Assembly (NCBI GenBank): GCA_963777325.1
Contig: CAVZQE010000022.1
Location: forward strand, 558,001 to 622,000
DNA length: 64,000 nt
Direction of reading: 5' to 3'
From: JAFAXA01 sp963777325
Lineage (GTDB): Bacteria; Pseudomonadota; Alphaproteobacteria; Acetobacterales; Acetobacteraceae
Positions within the stretch are counted from its first letter, which is position 1. Each line of letters begins with the position of its first letter. Position numbers and translations under genes: made by a program. Shown piece by piece: positions 28,030 to 35,891 of the stretch. The notes below the pieces were generated by a model, which made no database searches, was not told the origin of the DNA, and saw only the letters and a list, made by a program, of their open reading frames with translations.

Positions 28030-28530
28030 ATGCGGGTGATCGGCCTCGCCGGCTGGAGCGGCGCTGGCAAGACGACCCTGATCCGGCGCGTGATTCCGCT
28101 GCTCACCGGGCGAGGCTTGCGCGTCTCGACCGTCAAGCACGCGCATCACGGCTTCGACATCGACCAGCCCGGTAAGGATTCCTGGGAGCACCGGGAGGCG
28201 GGGGCGACCGAGGTGCTGGTCGCCTCCTCGGCGCGGTTCGCGCTGATGCACGAGTTGCGCGGCGCGCCCGAGCCGCCACTCGCTTGCCTGCTCGCGCAGC
28301 TCGCCCCGGTCGATCTCGTCATCGTCGAGGGCTTCAAGCGGGACACGCATTCGAAAATCGAGGTCGCGCGGCGCGCGGTCGGCAAGCCGCCGCTGCATCC
28401 GGGCGATCCGACCATCGTCGGCATCGCCTCGGATATGCCCTGGCCGGACGCGCGCATCCCCGTGCTTGCGATCGACGACGCCGCCGCGATCGCGGACACG
28501 ATGGTGGCCCACGCGACCGCCTTTGCCTGA
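28030..28530 (+). CDS. mobB: Molybdopterin-guanine dinucleotide biosynthesis protein MobB
   Basis: 166 residues. MobB is a GTP-binding adaptor that helps MobA attach GMP to molybdopterin. The P-loop is GWSGAGKTTLIRRV; STVKHAHHGFDIDQPGKDSW and LVIVEGFKRDTHSKIEVARR are the family's later motifs. It may serve molybdoenzymes elsewhere in the genome; none is in this window. The short distance from the upstream gene suggests an operon. The neighbours downstream are on the opposite strand. Confidence 0.94.
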   Translation: MRVIGLAGWSGAGKTTLIRRVIPLLTGRGLRVSTVKHAHHGFDIDQPGKDSWEHREAGATEVLVASSARFALMHELRGAPEPPLACLLAQLAPVDLVIVEGFKRDTHSKIEVARRAVGKPPLHPGDPTIVGIASDMPWPDARIPVLAIDDAAAIADTMVAHATAFA

Positions 28531-28546
28531 GCGGCGGGTGCCGGAC

Positions 28547-30067
28547 CTACTTCCAGCTCGCCAGATAGAAGCGCGGGATCTCGTCCTGCGAGGGCCTGAA
28601 GTTCAGTTCCCGCGTGAAGCCGTAGGTGATGGAATAGGTGTAGAGCGGCAGCCACAGCGCGCGTTCGGTGATGAGCCGGATCGCGTTCGAGTATTTGAGC
28701 CGCCGTTCGTCCGTGTCGATCGTCGAGCCGCCCGCCTGGACGAGCGCCTCCACCTCGGGATCGCGAGCATAGTCGAGGTCGCCGCCGCCGAAGAAATAGG
28801 GCAGCACCGCCGAGACGTCGTTGATCGAGAAGCTGCCCCAGTCGCCCGCGTCGAGCGGGTTGAGCCCCGCCCTTGCGCGCGCGACCTCCTCCGCCGTCTG
28901 CATGAGCTTGAGCCGCGCGTTGATGCCGACCGCCTTGAGATAATCCTGCATCGCGTGCGCGAGCTGCGGCAACTCGTACGTGACGAGATCGGTGTCGAAC
29001 CCGTTCGGATATCCCGCCTCGGCGAGCAACGCGCGTGCGTGCTCCGGATCGTAGGGATAGCGGCGGGCGGCGCTCGCATCGCAGCCGAACTGCGACGGAA
29101 AGCAGGGCGTGTCCAGCACGCGTGAGCCGCCCTGCATGAAGTTGCGCGCCATCGCGCCGCGGTCGATGGCGTAGAAGATCGCCTGGCGCACCTTCAAGTT
29201 GGTGAGGGGATTGCCCGCGCCCGTCCGTCCGGCGGCATCGAGGCTGATGTAGCCGAACCGCATCGACTCGGAGCGCACCGCCTGCAGGGAAGGAACGCGG
29301 TTGATCGTGTCGCTCAGATCGGGCGTGAACTGCCAGATCCAGTCGGCGCGCCCGTTCAGCAGGTCGGCAAGATCGCGGCCGGGCACCGGGTCTTGATGGA
29401 TGTCGATCGTGGCGATCGCGGGCCGGCCCTTGGGACTGTCCTTGAAATAATCCTCATACCTTTGCAGCACGATCTCGTTCGAGCCCTCGAGCTTCGCGAT
29501 TCGGTAGGGGCCGCTGCCGATCGGCGCGCGGGAGAACGCCTCCGCGCCCACGCGCTCGCGATAGGCTTTCGGCCAGATCGGCAGCACCATGGCGATGTAT
29601 TCGATGGCCGCCGGAAACACGCGCGCGAGCTTCACGCGCACATGCAGGTCGTCGATCTTCTCGGCGCCGGCGAGAAACTGATAGTTGCTCGGGACGGAGA
29701 TCGTCTTGTCCGCGATCACGGTGTCGATCGTGTAGACGACGTCGTCGGCGGTCAGGCGGTCGCCGTTCTGGAAGGTGACGCCGGGGCGCAGCGTGAATTC
29801 GAGCGTGCGGTCGTCCGCCCAGTGCCATTCGCTCGCCAGCAGGCCCTTGATCTGGAATGTCTCGGGATCGCGGTAGAGGAGTCCGTCCCAGACATGCAAG
29901 GCGAGCACGAGCCCGTTGCGCAGCGGATTGTAGTAGGGGTCGACGTTCGTAACCTGCGAGCGCCAGGTGACGCGGAGCGTGTCGGCCGATTTCTGCGCCT
30001 GCGCGGGGCCGGCCAGCGCCGCCGCGAGCAGCAGGGAGGCGATCCACGCGCCGGTCCGCATCGCCAT
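28547..30067 (-). CDS. ABC transporter substrate-binding protein, family 5
   Basis: 506 residues with a signal peptide cleaved after LAGPAQAQ. Family 5 solute-binding protein for peptides or related compounds. Visible: TLRVTWRSQVTNVDPYYNPL, FTLRPGVTFQNGDRLTADDV, VRQAIFYAIDRGAMARNFMQ, LLAEAGYPNGFDTDLVTYEL. No permease or ATPase genes are nearby, so its transporter is unlinked. The start overlaps the SDR stop (TGATG), implying translation coupled to the SDR. Start at 30067 gives MAMRT; an in-frame ATG at 30061 is an alternative. Confidence 0.9.
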   Translation of the reverse strand: MAMRTGAWIASLLLAAALAGPAQAQKSADTLRVTWRSQVTNVDPYYNPLRNGLVLALHVWDGLLYRDPETFQIKGLLASEWHWADDRTLEFTLRPGVTFQNGDRLTADDVVYTIDTVIADKTISVPSNYQFLAGAEKIDDLHVRVKLARVFPAAIEYIAMVLPIWPKAYRERVGAEAFSRAPIGSGPYRIAKLEGSNEIVLQRYEDYFKDSPKGRPAIATIDIHQDPVPGRDLADLLNGRADWIWQFTPDLSDTINRVPSLQAVRSESMRFGYISLDAAGRTGAGNPLTNLKVRQAIFYAIDRGAMARNFMQGGSRVLDTPCFPSQFGCDASAARRYPYDPEHARALLAEAGYPNGFDTDLVTYELPQLAHAMQDYLKAVGINARLKLMQTAEEVARARAGLNPLDAGDWGSFSINDVSAVLPYFFGGGDLDYARDPEVEALVQAGGSTIDTDERRLKYSNAIRLITERALWLPLYTYSITYGFTRELNFRPSQDEIPRFYLASWK

Positions 30068-30849
30068 CAGCTCATGGTCGCGTTGAAGGCGCCCCCGTCC
30101 ATCAGCAGATTCTGCCCGACGATGAACCCGGACGAGGCGGCACACAGGAAGGCGCAGGCATTGCCGAACTCGGCCGGATCGCCGAACCGGCCGCTCGGAT
30201 TGCGCTGCGTGCGCTCGGCCTTCACCTCGTCGTACGATCGACCCGAGACTTGCGCCACGTGCCCGAGCGTGTGGTCCAGCCGGTCGGTCAGGAACGGGCC
30301 GGGCAGCAGATTATTGATCGTGACGTTGTGGCGGGCGACCTGGCGGGCGAGACCGCCGACGAAGCCCGTGAGGCCCGCGCGCGCGCCGTTGCTGAGGCCG
30401 AGTTCCGGCAGCGGCGACTTCACCGCGCCCGAGGTGATATTCACGATCCGGCCGAAGCGGCGGCTGATCATGCCGTCCACCACGGCCCGGATCAGGAAGA
30501 TCGGCGCGAGCATGTTGGCGTCGAGCGCCCGGATCCAGTCCTCCCGGCTCCAGTTGCGAAAATCGCCGGTCGGCGGTCCGCCGGCGTTGTTGACGAGGAT
30601 GTCCGGGGCGGGGCAGGCGGCCAGCGCCGCCTGGCGGCCCTCCTCGGTCGTGATGTCGCCGGGAACCGGAACCACATCCACGCCGGTCGCGTCGGCAATT
30701 TCCGCCGCCGTCCGTTGCAGCAGTTCGGCGTTGCGGGCCGTCAGCACGATATCCACGCCCTCCCGCGCCAGTGCGGTCGCGCAGGCGCGTCCCAACCCCT
30801 TGCTGCCGGCGCAGACGATGGCCCGCTTGCCTCTGATGCCCAGGTCCAT
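30067..30849 (-). CDS. Short-chain dehydrogenase-like protein lacking the catalytic Tyr and Lys
   Basis: 260 residues. Rossmann fold with the SDR glycine motif GSKGLGRACATALA, NNAG motif (ILVNNAGGPPTGDF) and active-site Ser140 in RIVNITSGAVKSP. The usual Tyr-x3-Lys is replaced: the aligned positions read Ser153 and Arg157 in GLSNGARAGLTGFVGG. This matches a known atypical SDR subset, so the gene may not be a standard oxidoreductase. Start at 30849 has GGGAG upstream; ATG 30852 is just before it. It is translationally coupled to the solute-binding protein. Confidence 0.82.
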   Translation of the reverse strand: MDLGIRGKRAIVCAGSKGLGRACATALAREGVDIVLTARNAELLQRTAAEIADATGVDVVPVPGDITTEEGRQAALAACPAPDILVNNAGGPPTGDFRNWSREDWIRALDANMLAPIFLIRAVVDGMISRRFGRIVNITSGAVKSPLPELGLSNGARAGLTGFVGGLARQVARHNVTINNLLPGPFLTDRLDHTLGHVAQVSGRSYDEVKAERTQRNPSGRFGDPAEFGNACAFLCAASSGFIVGQNLLMDGGAFNATMS

Positions 30850-31013
30850 CATGAACTCCCGCGTTGCTTGCCTTTGGATGCGGAGCTTACCCCGGACGAA
30901 GCCGGCCGCCACACCCCAAGACCGGGAAGTTGGACTTGCCGGGCACGGGCGGGCTAAACCGCCCACGCCTCTCCGCGTGGCAACTGTCGCGCAACGACAC
31001 AGGATGACCCTCG

Positions 31014-31379
31014 GTGTCTCTTTCCGCCCTCCGCCTGTTCGCCCTGGCCTTGCCGCTGCTTCTGGCTCTGCCGGCCGGCGCCGAAGCCCACGCGATCCTC
31101 GTGTCGAGCCGGCCGGCGGCGGACAGCACCGTCCCGAGTGGCCCGACCGAACTCGAATTCCGCTATAACAGCCGGATCGACGCGAGCCGGTCCCGCCTGA
31201 CGTTGACGGGGCCGGACGGAAAGCTGGTCGTGATCCCGATCGCGGCCGGAGCCGGGAACGACGTCCTGCTCAGCCGTGTCGATCTGAAACCGGGGCCGCA
31301 GACGGTGAGATGGCAGGTGCTGGCGGTGGACGGGCACATCACGCGCGGCGACGTGCCGTTCACTGTCCGGACGCCCTGA
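31014..31379 (+). CDS. copC: CopC copper-resistance periplasmic protein
   Basis: 121 residues from GTG. Signal peptide LRLFALALPLLLALPAGAEA ends before His26, which becomes the N-terminal copper ligand of the mature protein (HAILVSSRPAADSTV). Asp106 and His108 in VDGHITRGDVPF complete the Cu(II) site known from CopC. The beta-sandwich signature TELEFRYNSRIDASRSRLTL is present. It carries copper in the periplasm and likely hands it to CopD, which starts three bases downstream. Confidence 0.92.
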   Translation: MSLSALRLFALALPLLLALPAGAEAHAILVSSRPAADSTVPSGPTELEFRYNSRIDASRSRLTLTGPDGKLVVIPIAAGAGNDVLLSRVDLKPGPQTVRWQVLAVDGHITRGDVPFTVRTP

Positions 31380-31382
31380 CGC

Positions 31383-33035
31383 GTGGCGCTGCTGATCGAC
31401 CTGTTCGGCTATCTCTCGATCGTCCTGCACGGCTTCACGATCGTCGCGCAGTCGATGGCGCTGGGCGGCGTCCTGTTCCTCGTGCTGCTCGCCCGTCCGT
31501 TCGGGGACCGGATCGGGTCTGGCGGCCCGGCGATCGCGGATGTCACGGCGCGGATCGCCGCCTGGAGCGCGGTCGCGCTCGTATTGTGCGAAGCGATGAC
31601 GGTCGCGATGCAGGCCGCGGTGCTGGTCGGCACGGTCGATCTCTCGGTCGGCAACGTCCTGCGGGCGAGTTTCGCCATCGCCGGCATGGTCAAGGCCGCC
31701 GCCGCCGGTCTGATCGCGGTCCTGCTGTTCGTCCGCGCCGCACGCGCGCCGGCTCCGGCACTGCTTCTCCTTTCGTTCCTGGCGCTGGCCGCGGCGACGT
31801 TCACGACCCATGCCGCCGCCCGTCTCGACGGGCGCGCGCCGCTGCTCGTCGTCGCCTTCCTGCACCAGCTTGGCGCCGCGATCTGGATCGGCGGCATTCC
31901 GAGCTTTCTCGTGGCGCTCGCCCGCGTGCGCGACGGCGCGGCCTTCCGCCTGATCGGCGCGCGGTTCTCGCGCATGTCGATGACCGGGGTCGCGTGCATC
32001 CTGGTCAGCGGCGTGACCATGAGCCTGTCCTACATCGGCGATTGGCAGGGCTTCTATGGCACCGCCTACGGGGTCATGGTGGGCGCCAAGATCGTCATGT
32101 TCCTGATGCTGCTCGCGCTCGGCGGCATGAACTTCCTCGCGGTCGAGCGGCTGCGCAACAATCCGTCCGCCTCGATCGTCCGCCTCAAGCGGTTCGCCGA
32201 GGTCGAGATCTTCATCGGCCTCGCGATCTTCTTCGCCGCCGCTTCGCTCACCTCCGTGCCGCCGGCCGTCGATCTGACGCAGGACCGGGTGACGCTCGCG
32301 GAGATCGCCGAACGCAACGCGCCGCGCATGCCCCGCCTGGTATCCCCCGACCACGACGCCCTCGCCTTGCCGGCGCTGCAGGCACGGCTCGACAGCGAGG
32401 CCGCCATTGCCAAGTCCAAGCCGCAGGCCGCCTTCGTCCCGGGCTCGGGCGATCTGCCTCCCCGCAACGCGGCCGATATCGCCTGGTCGGAGTACAACCA
32501 CCACTGGTCCGGCATCTTCGTGCTGGCGACCGGACTGCTCGCTCTGCTGAACCAGGCGGGACTGCGCTGGGCGCGGCATTGGCCGCTGCTGTTCGTGGGG
32601 CTGGCCGTGTTCCTGTTCCTGCGGTCGGACCCGGAGGTCTGGCCGCTGGGGCAGCAGGATTTCTGGGCGAGCTTCCGCGACATCGAGGTGTTGCAGCACC
32701 GCACCTTCGTCGCTTTGATCCTCGCCTTCGCCGGGTTCGAGTGGCGGGTGCGGGCGCAAGGCTGGGGGGACCGGCGGGCGGCGCTCGTGTTTCCGCTGCT
32801 CTGCATCGGCGGCGGCATTCTGCTGCTGACCCACAGCCACGCCATCGCCAATCTGAAGGATCAGCTTCTGATCGAACTGACCCATACCCCGCTCGCGATC
32901 ACGGCGATCCTCGCGGGCTGCGCGCGCTGGCTGGAACTCAGGCTCGGGCCGCCGGCGAGCCGGAGGGCCGGCTGGGTCTGGCCGGTCTGCCTCGTGCTGA
33001 TCGGTCTGATGCTCCTGTCGTACCGGGAGGCGTAG
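31383..33035 (+). CDS. copD: CopD-family membrane protein with long C-terminal membrane extension
   Basis: 550 residues from GTG, many membrane helices. The first ~290 residues match CopD: FTIVAQSMALGGVLFLVLLA, HQLGAAIWIGGIPSFLVALA, VGAKIVMFLMLLALGGMNFL. Then a soluble segment (320-380) and a second set of helices (about 375-550) with conserved-looking His: YNHHWSGIFVL, VLQHRTFVALIL, LTHSHAIANLKD, ELTHTPLAITAI. CopD alone is ~300 residues, so this is an extended form. It imports or handles copper with CopC. The role of the extra domain is unknown. Confidence 0.82.
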   Translation: MALLIDLFGYLSIVLHGFTIVAQSMALGGVLFLVLLARPFGDRIGSGGPAIADVTARIAAWSAVALVLCEAMTVAMQAAVLVGTVDLSVGNVLRASFAIAGMVKAAAAGLIAVLLFVRAARAPAPALLLLSFLALAAATFTTHAAARLDGRAPLLVVAFLHQLGAAIWIGGIPSFLVALARVRDGAAFRLIGARFSRMSMTGVACILVSGVTMSLSYIGDWQGFYGTAYGVMVGAKIVMFLMLLALGGMNFLAVERLRNNPSASIVRLKRFAEVEIFIGLAIFFAAASLTSVPPAVDLTQDRVTLAEIAERNAPRMPRLVSPDHDALALPALQARLDSEAAIAKSKPQAAFVPGSGDLPPRNAADIAWSEYNHHWSGIFVLATGLLALLNQAGLRWARHWPLLFVGLAVFLFLRSDPEVWPLGQQDFWASFRDIEVLQHRTFVALILAFAGFEWRVRAQGWGDRRAALVFPLLCIGGGILLLTHSHAIANLKDQLLIELTHTPLAITAILAGCARWLELRLGPPASRRAGWVWPVCLVLIGLMLLSYREA

Positions 33036-33041
33036 GGCCGG

Positions 33042-33416
33042 TCAGCGGCGATGCAGCGCCGCTGCGAGCTCCGCCTTGCTGGCGCGGGAGAGTCCGCGCA
33101 GACCACGCCGTTGCGCCTCCTTGTAGAGCGCGGCGCGTGTCTCCGTCCCGCCGGCCGAGGCTGGCTTGTTGCCGTTGCCTTCCTTCTCCTGCCGGGCCGT
33201 CTTGCCCGCCCGCTCCTTGCGCTCGGTGCGCGCCCGGTTGCGGCGGTTGGCTTGTGGCGTCTCGCTTTCCGACGCGCCCGCTTCGCTCAAGCCGATTGCG
33301 ATCGCCTGGCGCGGGTTGCGGACGCGGCGCCCGCCCGCCGTCTCCAACTCACCGTGCTTGAACTCGTGCATGACGCGGCCGACGATCTCCTTCTGCCGCT
33401 TTGTCTGCTTTGCCAT
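33042..33416 (-). CDS. DUF6496 protein with Rho_N/SAP-like C-terminus
   Basis: 124 residues, very basic. The N-terminus MAKQTKRQKEIVGRVMHEFK then HGELETAGGRRVRNPRQAIA IGLSEAG is the DUF6496 pattern. After an Arg/Lys/Gln/Glu-rich linker, ETRAALYKEAQRRGLRGLSR and SKAELAAALHRR form a helix-extended-helix like Rho_N or SAP nucleic-acid-binding modules. A DNA-associated role is plausible but unproven. The stop faces the copD stop across seven bases. Confidence 0.78.
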   Translation of the reverse strand: MAKQTKRQKEIVGRVMHEFKHGELETAGGRRVRNPRQAIAIGLSEAGASESETPQANRRNRARTERKERAGKTARQEKEGNGNKPASAGGTETRAALYKEAQRRGLRGLSRASKAELAAALHRR

Positions 33417-33515
33417 GGTCTCCTCCGCGGCCGCTCTGTAAGCGTGCAACCATGAAGCGTGAAACCACGGGAGGCGGGGCCGGTTTCCCCGCCTCCCGCG
33501 ATGCCGGAGTCCGCC

Positions 33516-34352
33516 ATGTCCGACGCCACCGCCGCCGACGACCGCAACGACCCCGCGCCGGTCGGCGAACGTCCCGAGGATAGCGCCGTCGTACCCGCCC
33601 GTCCGCTCGGGTTCGTGGGCCTTGGCGCGTTCGGGATGGCGGTCGCCGTCAGGCTGGCGGAGCGCTTCCCGCTGCTCGCCTGCGACGCCGATCCCGCGCG
33701 GCTGAGCCTGCTGATGGACAAAGTGGAGCATGACGCGCGGGTCCATACGACGCCGCTCCCCGCGGAGCTGGCCGAACGCTGCGACATGATCGTGGTGCTG
33801 CAGCCGAGCGCCGCCGAGGCGGAGGCGGCCGTCGCCGATTTGGCGGCGCGCGCGTGTGCCGGAACGATGCTGCTCGACCTGAGCGCCTCCCATCCGGCGG
33901 CCACGCGACGGCTCGCCGCCGAGCTAAGCGACCGCTCCGTCCACCTGCTGGACGCCGTTCTGCTTGGGACGGAAGGGGCGGCGGAGCAGGGCGGCCTCAC
34001 CATCCTCGCGGGCGGGGCGGAGGCGGTGCTTGCCGAGGCGCGGCCCTATCTCGAGCCGCTGGGCACGGTGATCCGCGCCGGCGCGATCGGCACGGGGCAC
34101 GCCCTCGCCGCCCTGCTCGGTGCGGTCGCGGCAAGTCCGGAAGCCGCGGACGAGGCAGCGCGTATCGCGGACGCCAGCGGCATCGACCCCGCGCTGCTGG
34201 CCCGGCTCAGCGCGGCCGGGCTCGCTCGGCCGAGCGCGGACGGGGTTGAGATCGCGCTCGCCCTCGGCAGCGAGGCCCGAATGGAAACGCCCGCTCTCGA
34301 GGCCGCGATGGCTGCATTCCGGCTGCGTGCGGAGGACATACCGCCTTCGTGA
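33516..34352 (+). CDS. NAD(P)-binding 3-hydroxyisobutyrate dehydrogenase-like protein
   Basis: 278 residues. After a 30-residue Asp/Pro-rich leader the Rossmann motif LGFVGLGAFGMAVAVRLAE begins, followed by CDMIVVLQPSAAEAEAAVAD and LLDLSASHPAATRRLAAELS, and GGLTILAGGAEAVLAEARPY, the pattern of 6-phosphogluconate/3-hydroxyisobutyrate dehydrogenases. The C-terminal domain is short and the catalytic Lys of the family is not obvious. Start at 33516 has a CCGGAG signal six bases upstream. Substrate unknown. Confidence 0.72.
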   Translation: MSDATAADDRNDPAPVGERPEDSAVVPARPLGFVGLGAFGMAVAVRLAERFPLLACDADPARLSLLMDKVEHDARVHTTPLPAELAERCDMIVVLQPSAAEAEAAVADLAARACAGTMLLDLSASHPAATRRLAAELSDRSVHLLDAVLLGTEGAAEQGGLTILAGGAEAVLAEARPYLEPLGTVIRAGAIGTGHALAALLGAVAASPEAADEAARIADASGIDPALLARLSAAGLARPSADGVEIALALGSEARMETPALEAAMAAFRLRAEDIPPS

Positions 34353-34424
34353 TCTGGCTCACTGCGCTCGTCCGGCCGCCGGTGCCAGATCGGCCTTCTC
34401 CCGCTATGACGAGGAGCGGCCAGC

Positions 34425-34709
34425 GTGAACAATCCGGTCCAGGCGGCTATCATCGTCATCGCCATCGCCATCGGTTGCGCGATGCAGCCGGTCACGGGTC
34501 ACGATCCGTCGGCTGGCAAGCTGGGCGGCCGCAATCCTTTGGGAGCGATCAACGAGGTGCTGCGGAGCCGCAATCAGCGCAAGCTGGACGCCAGTTGCTT
34601 CATCCGCCTGACCCAGACCGCGCTGACCGCGCATCCGGACGCTTGCCCCGTCCTCGGTCAGTCCGCGCCTGGTGCTCGGTGGGTTCTTCCCGACCTGCGG
34701 CTTACGTAG
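34425..34709 (+). CDS. Small hypothetical protein with N-terminal hydrophobic segment
   Basis: 94 residues from GTG, preceded by GAGGAGCG. The N-terminus VQAAIIVIAIAIGCAMQP is a possible signal or membrane anchor; the rest is unremarkable. I recognise no family. It could be a chance open frame between the upstream dehydrogenase and the LysR stop (12 bases away). Low confidence. Confidence 0.3.
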   Translation: MNNPVQAAIIVIAIAIGCAMQPVTGHDPSAGKLGGRNPLGAINEVLRSRNQRKLDASCFIRLTQTALTAHPDACPVLGQSAPGARWVLPDLRLT

Positions 34710-34721
34710 CTTCCGGCCGGC

Positions 34722-35711
34722 TTATTCGACCGAGCGTAGAGACAAAACCGCCGCGTTGACCTCGGCATCAGGCGCGCCGTTCTCTCCCGCAAGCTGGGCC
34801 AGCGCGCGGACAATCGAGATGAATTCCAGAGCGTGCTCAGAAAGGGGCTCGTTTCGCCATGTGACAATTCCGAAATCCGGAAGGGCACCCGGCAAGACAA
34901 TGGGCAGCCGCACCATGTCGCCTCGGATCACGGGTTCATCGACAATGGCTTTAGCCAGCATTCCAACCATTCCGGCACGCTGGATCAGATTCAGGGTTGC
35001 AAAACGAGAGGCCGTTTCGATGCGAACAGGCGGGACCATGACACCCGCGTTGGCAAATGCGGCCTCCAACAGTTGACGCGAAGGGGCGGGCCAAGGCTGC
35101 ATGACCCACGGGAGGTCGTGCAACTCTCCGATCCCGATCTGTTCGACGTCTGCCAGCGGGTGATCCTTCCCGACAACGATCCAGGAGGCTTCTTCGAATA
35201 ACGCCTCCAAGCTGAACGAGGTCTGCTGGTTGTCGTGGATGAGACGGCAAATCCCGACCTCCAGCTTCCTTTGCTCCAGCATTGTGAGGATCTCGTCGCT
35301 CGTCGCGGCGGCAAGGTGGACGGTCAGCAGCGGACGGAGCTTCCTCAGCTCGGCAAGAGCCGCGGGCAGAATCCCAGGCATGGCCGCCATGATCGCGCCA
35401 ATGAACAGGGAGCCTGCGCCGCCCATCTTCATCGTGCCCACGTTCTGGATCACTCTCTCGGTCTCGCTGAGAATGCGCCTTGCGTACTGAACGACGTGAC
35501 GACCTACATGTGTCGGGGTGAGGCCCCGTGGCGACCGGCTGAACAGCTCGGCCCCAAAAATCTGTTCCGCGTCCTGTAGCACCTTGGTGGCTGCCGACTG
35601 TGTGATGCGTAGCTCCCCAGCTGCCTGACCCATGCTCGAGGTGCGCTCGAGAACGGCGAGGAGGCGCAGATGCCTGAGCCGGAGCCGGACATACCTGCTT
35701 TCGAGGTTCAT
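34722..35711 (-). CDS. LysR-type transcriptional regulator
   Basis: 329 residues. N-terminal winged helix-turn-helix: LRHLRLLAVLERTSSMGQAA then GELRITQSAATKVLQDAEQI and LFSRSPRGLTPTHVG. A LysR substrate-binding domain follows (SLFIGAIMAAMPGILPAALA, VGKDHPLADVEQIG). It is divergent from the dehydratase operon and probably controls it in response to a sugar acid or 2-keto-3-deoxy intermediate. Start at 35711 is preferred; an ATG at 35744 adds eleven residues and would overlap the putative operator. Confidence 0.93.
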   Translation of the reverse strand: MNLESRYVRLRLRHLRLLAVLERTSSMGQAAGELRITQSAATKVLQDAEQIFGAELFSRSPRGLTPTHVGRHVVQYARRILSETERVIQNVGTMKMGGAGSLFIGAIMAAMPGILPAALAELRKLRPLLTVHLAAATSDEILTMLEQRKLEVGICRLIHDNQQTSFSLEALFEEASWIVVGKDHPLADVEQIGIGELHDLPWVMQPWPAPSRQLLEAAFANAGVMVPPVRIETASRFATLNLIQRAGMVGMLAKAIVDEPVIRGDMVRLPIVLPGALPDFGIVTWRNEPLSEHALEFISIVRALAQLAGENGAPDAEVNAAVLSLRSVE

Positions 35712-35745
35712 TGGGGCCCTGCTCGCTCCGTTGCCGATGACCATT

Positions 35746-35771
35746 TGGAATGAGTTCAGTCCGAGATTCCA
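35746..35771. promoter_or_regulatory. Palindrome in the LysR-dehydratase divergent gap, possible LysR operator
   Basis: TGGAAT and ATTCCA, a perfect six-base inverted repeat, are separated by 14 bases between the divergent genes. LysR regulators usually bind such interrupted palindromes near their own promoter. It lies 35 bases upstream of the preferred LysR start. The repeat is seen; binding is inferred. Confidence 0.4.
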
Positions 35772-35891
35772 TTAGCCAAGCGCCGCGCTTGCAGCATTAT
35801 CCGCCTGGCAACGCATGGCAGACATCGCTGCGGCTCCGCCGCGTGTTCCCGGCCGTGGGCGCAGACGTGAGTGAAACGGGAGGGACTGCCC

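Noticed and set aside
30954..32885. 643-codon open frame on the minus strand opposite copC/copD
   Set aside because: Low-complexity Asp/Arg/Gln/His-rich translation; the plus strand holds clear copC and copD.
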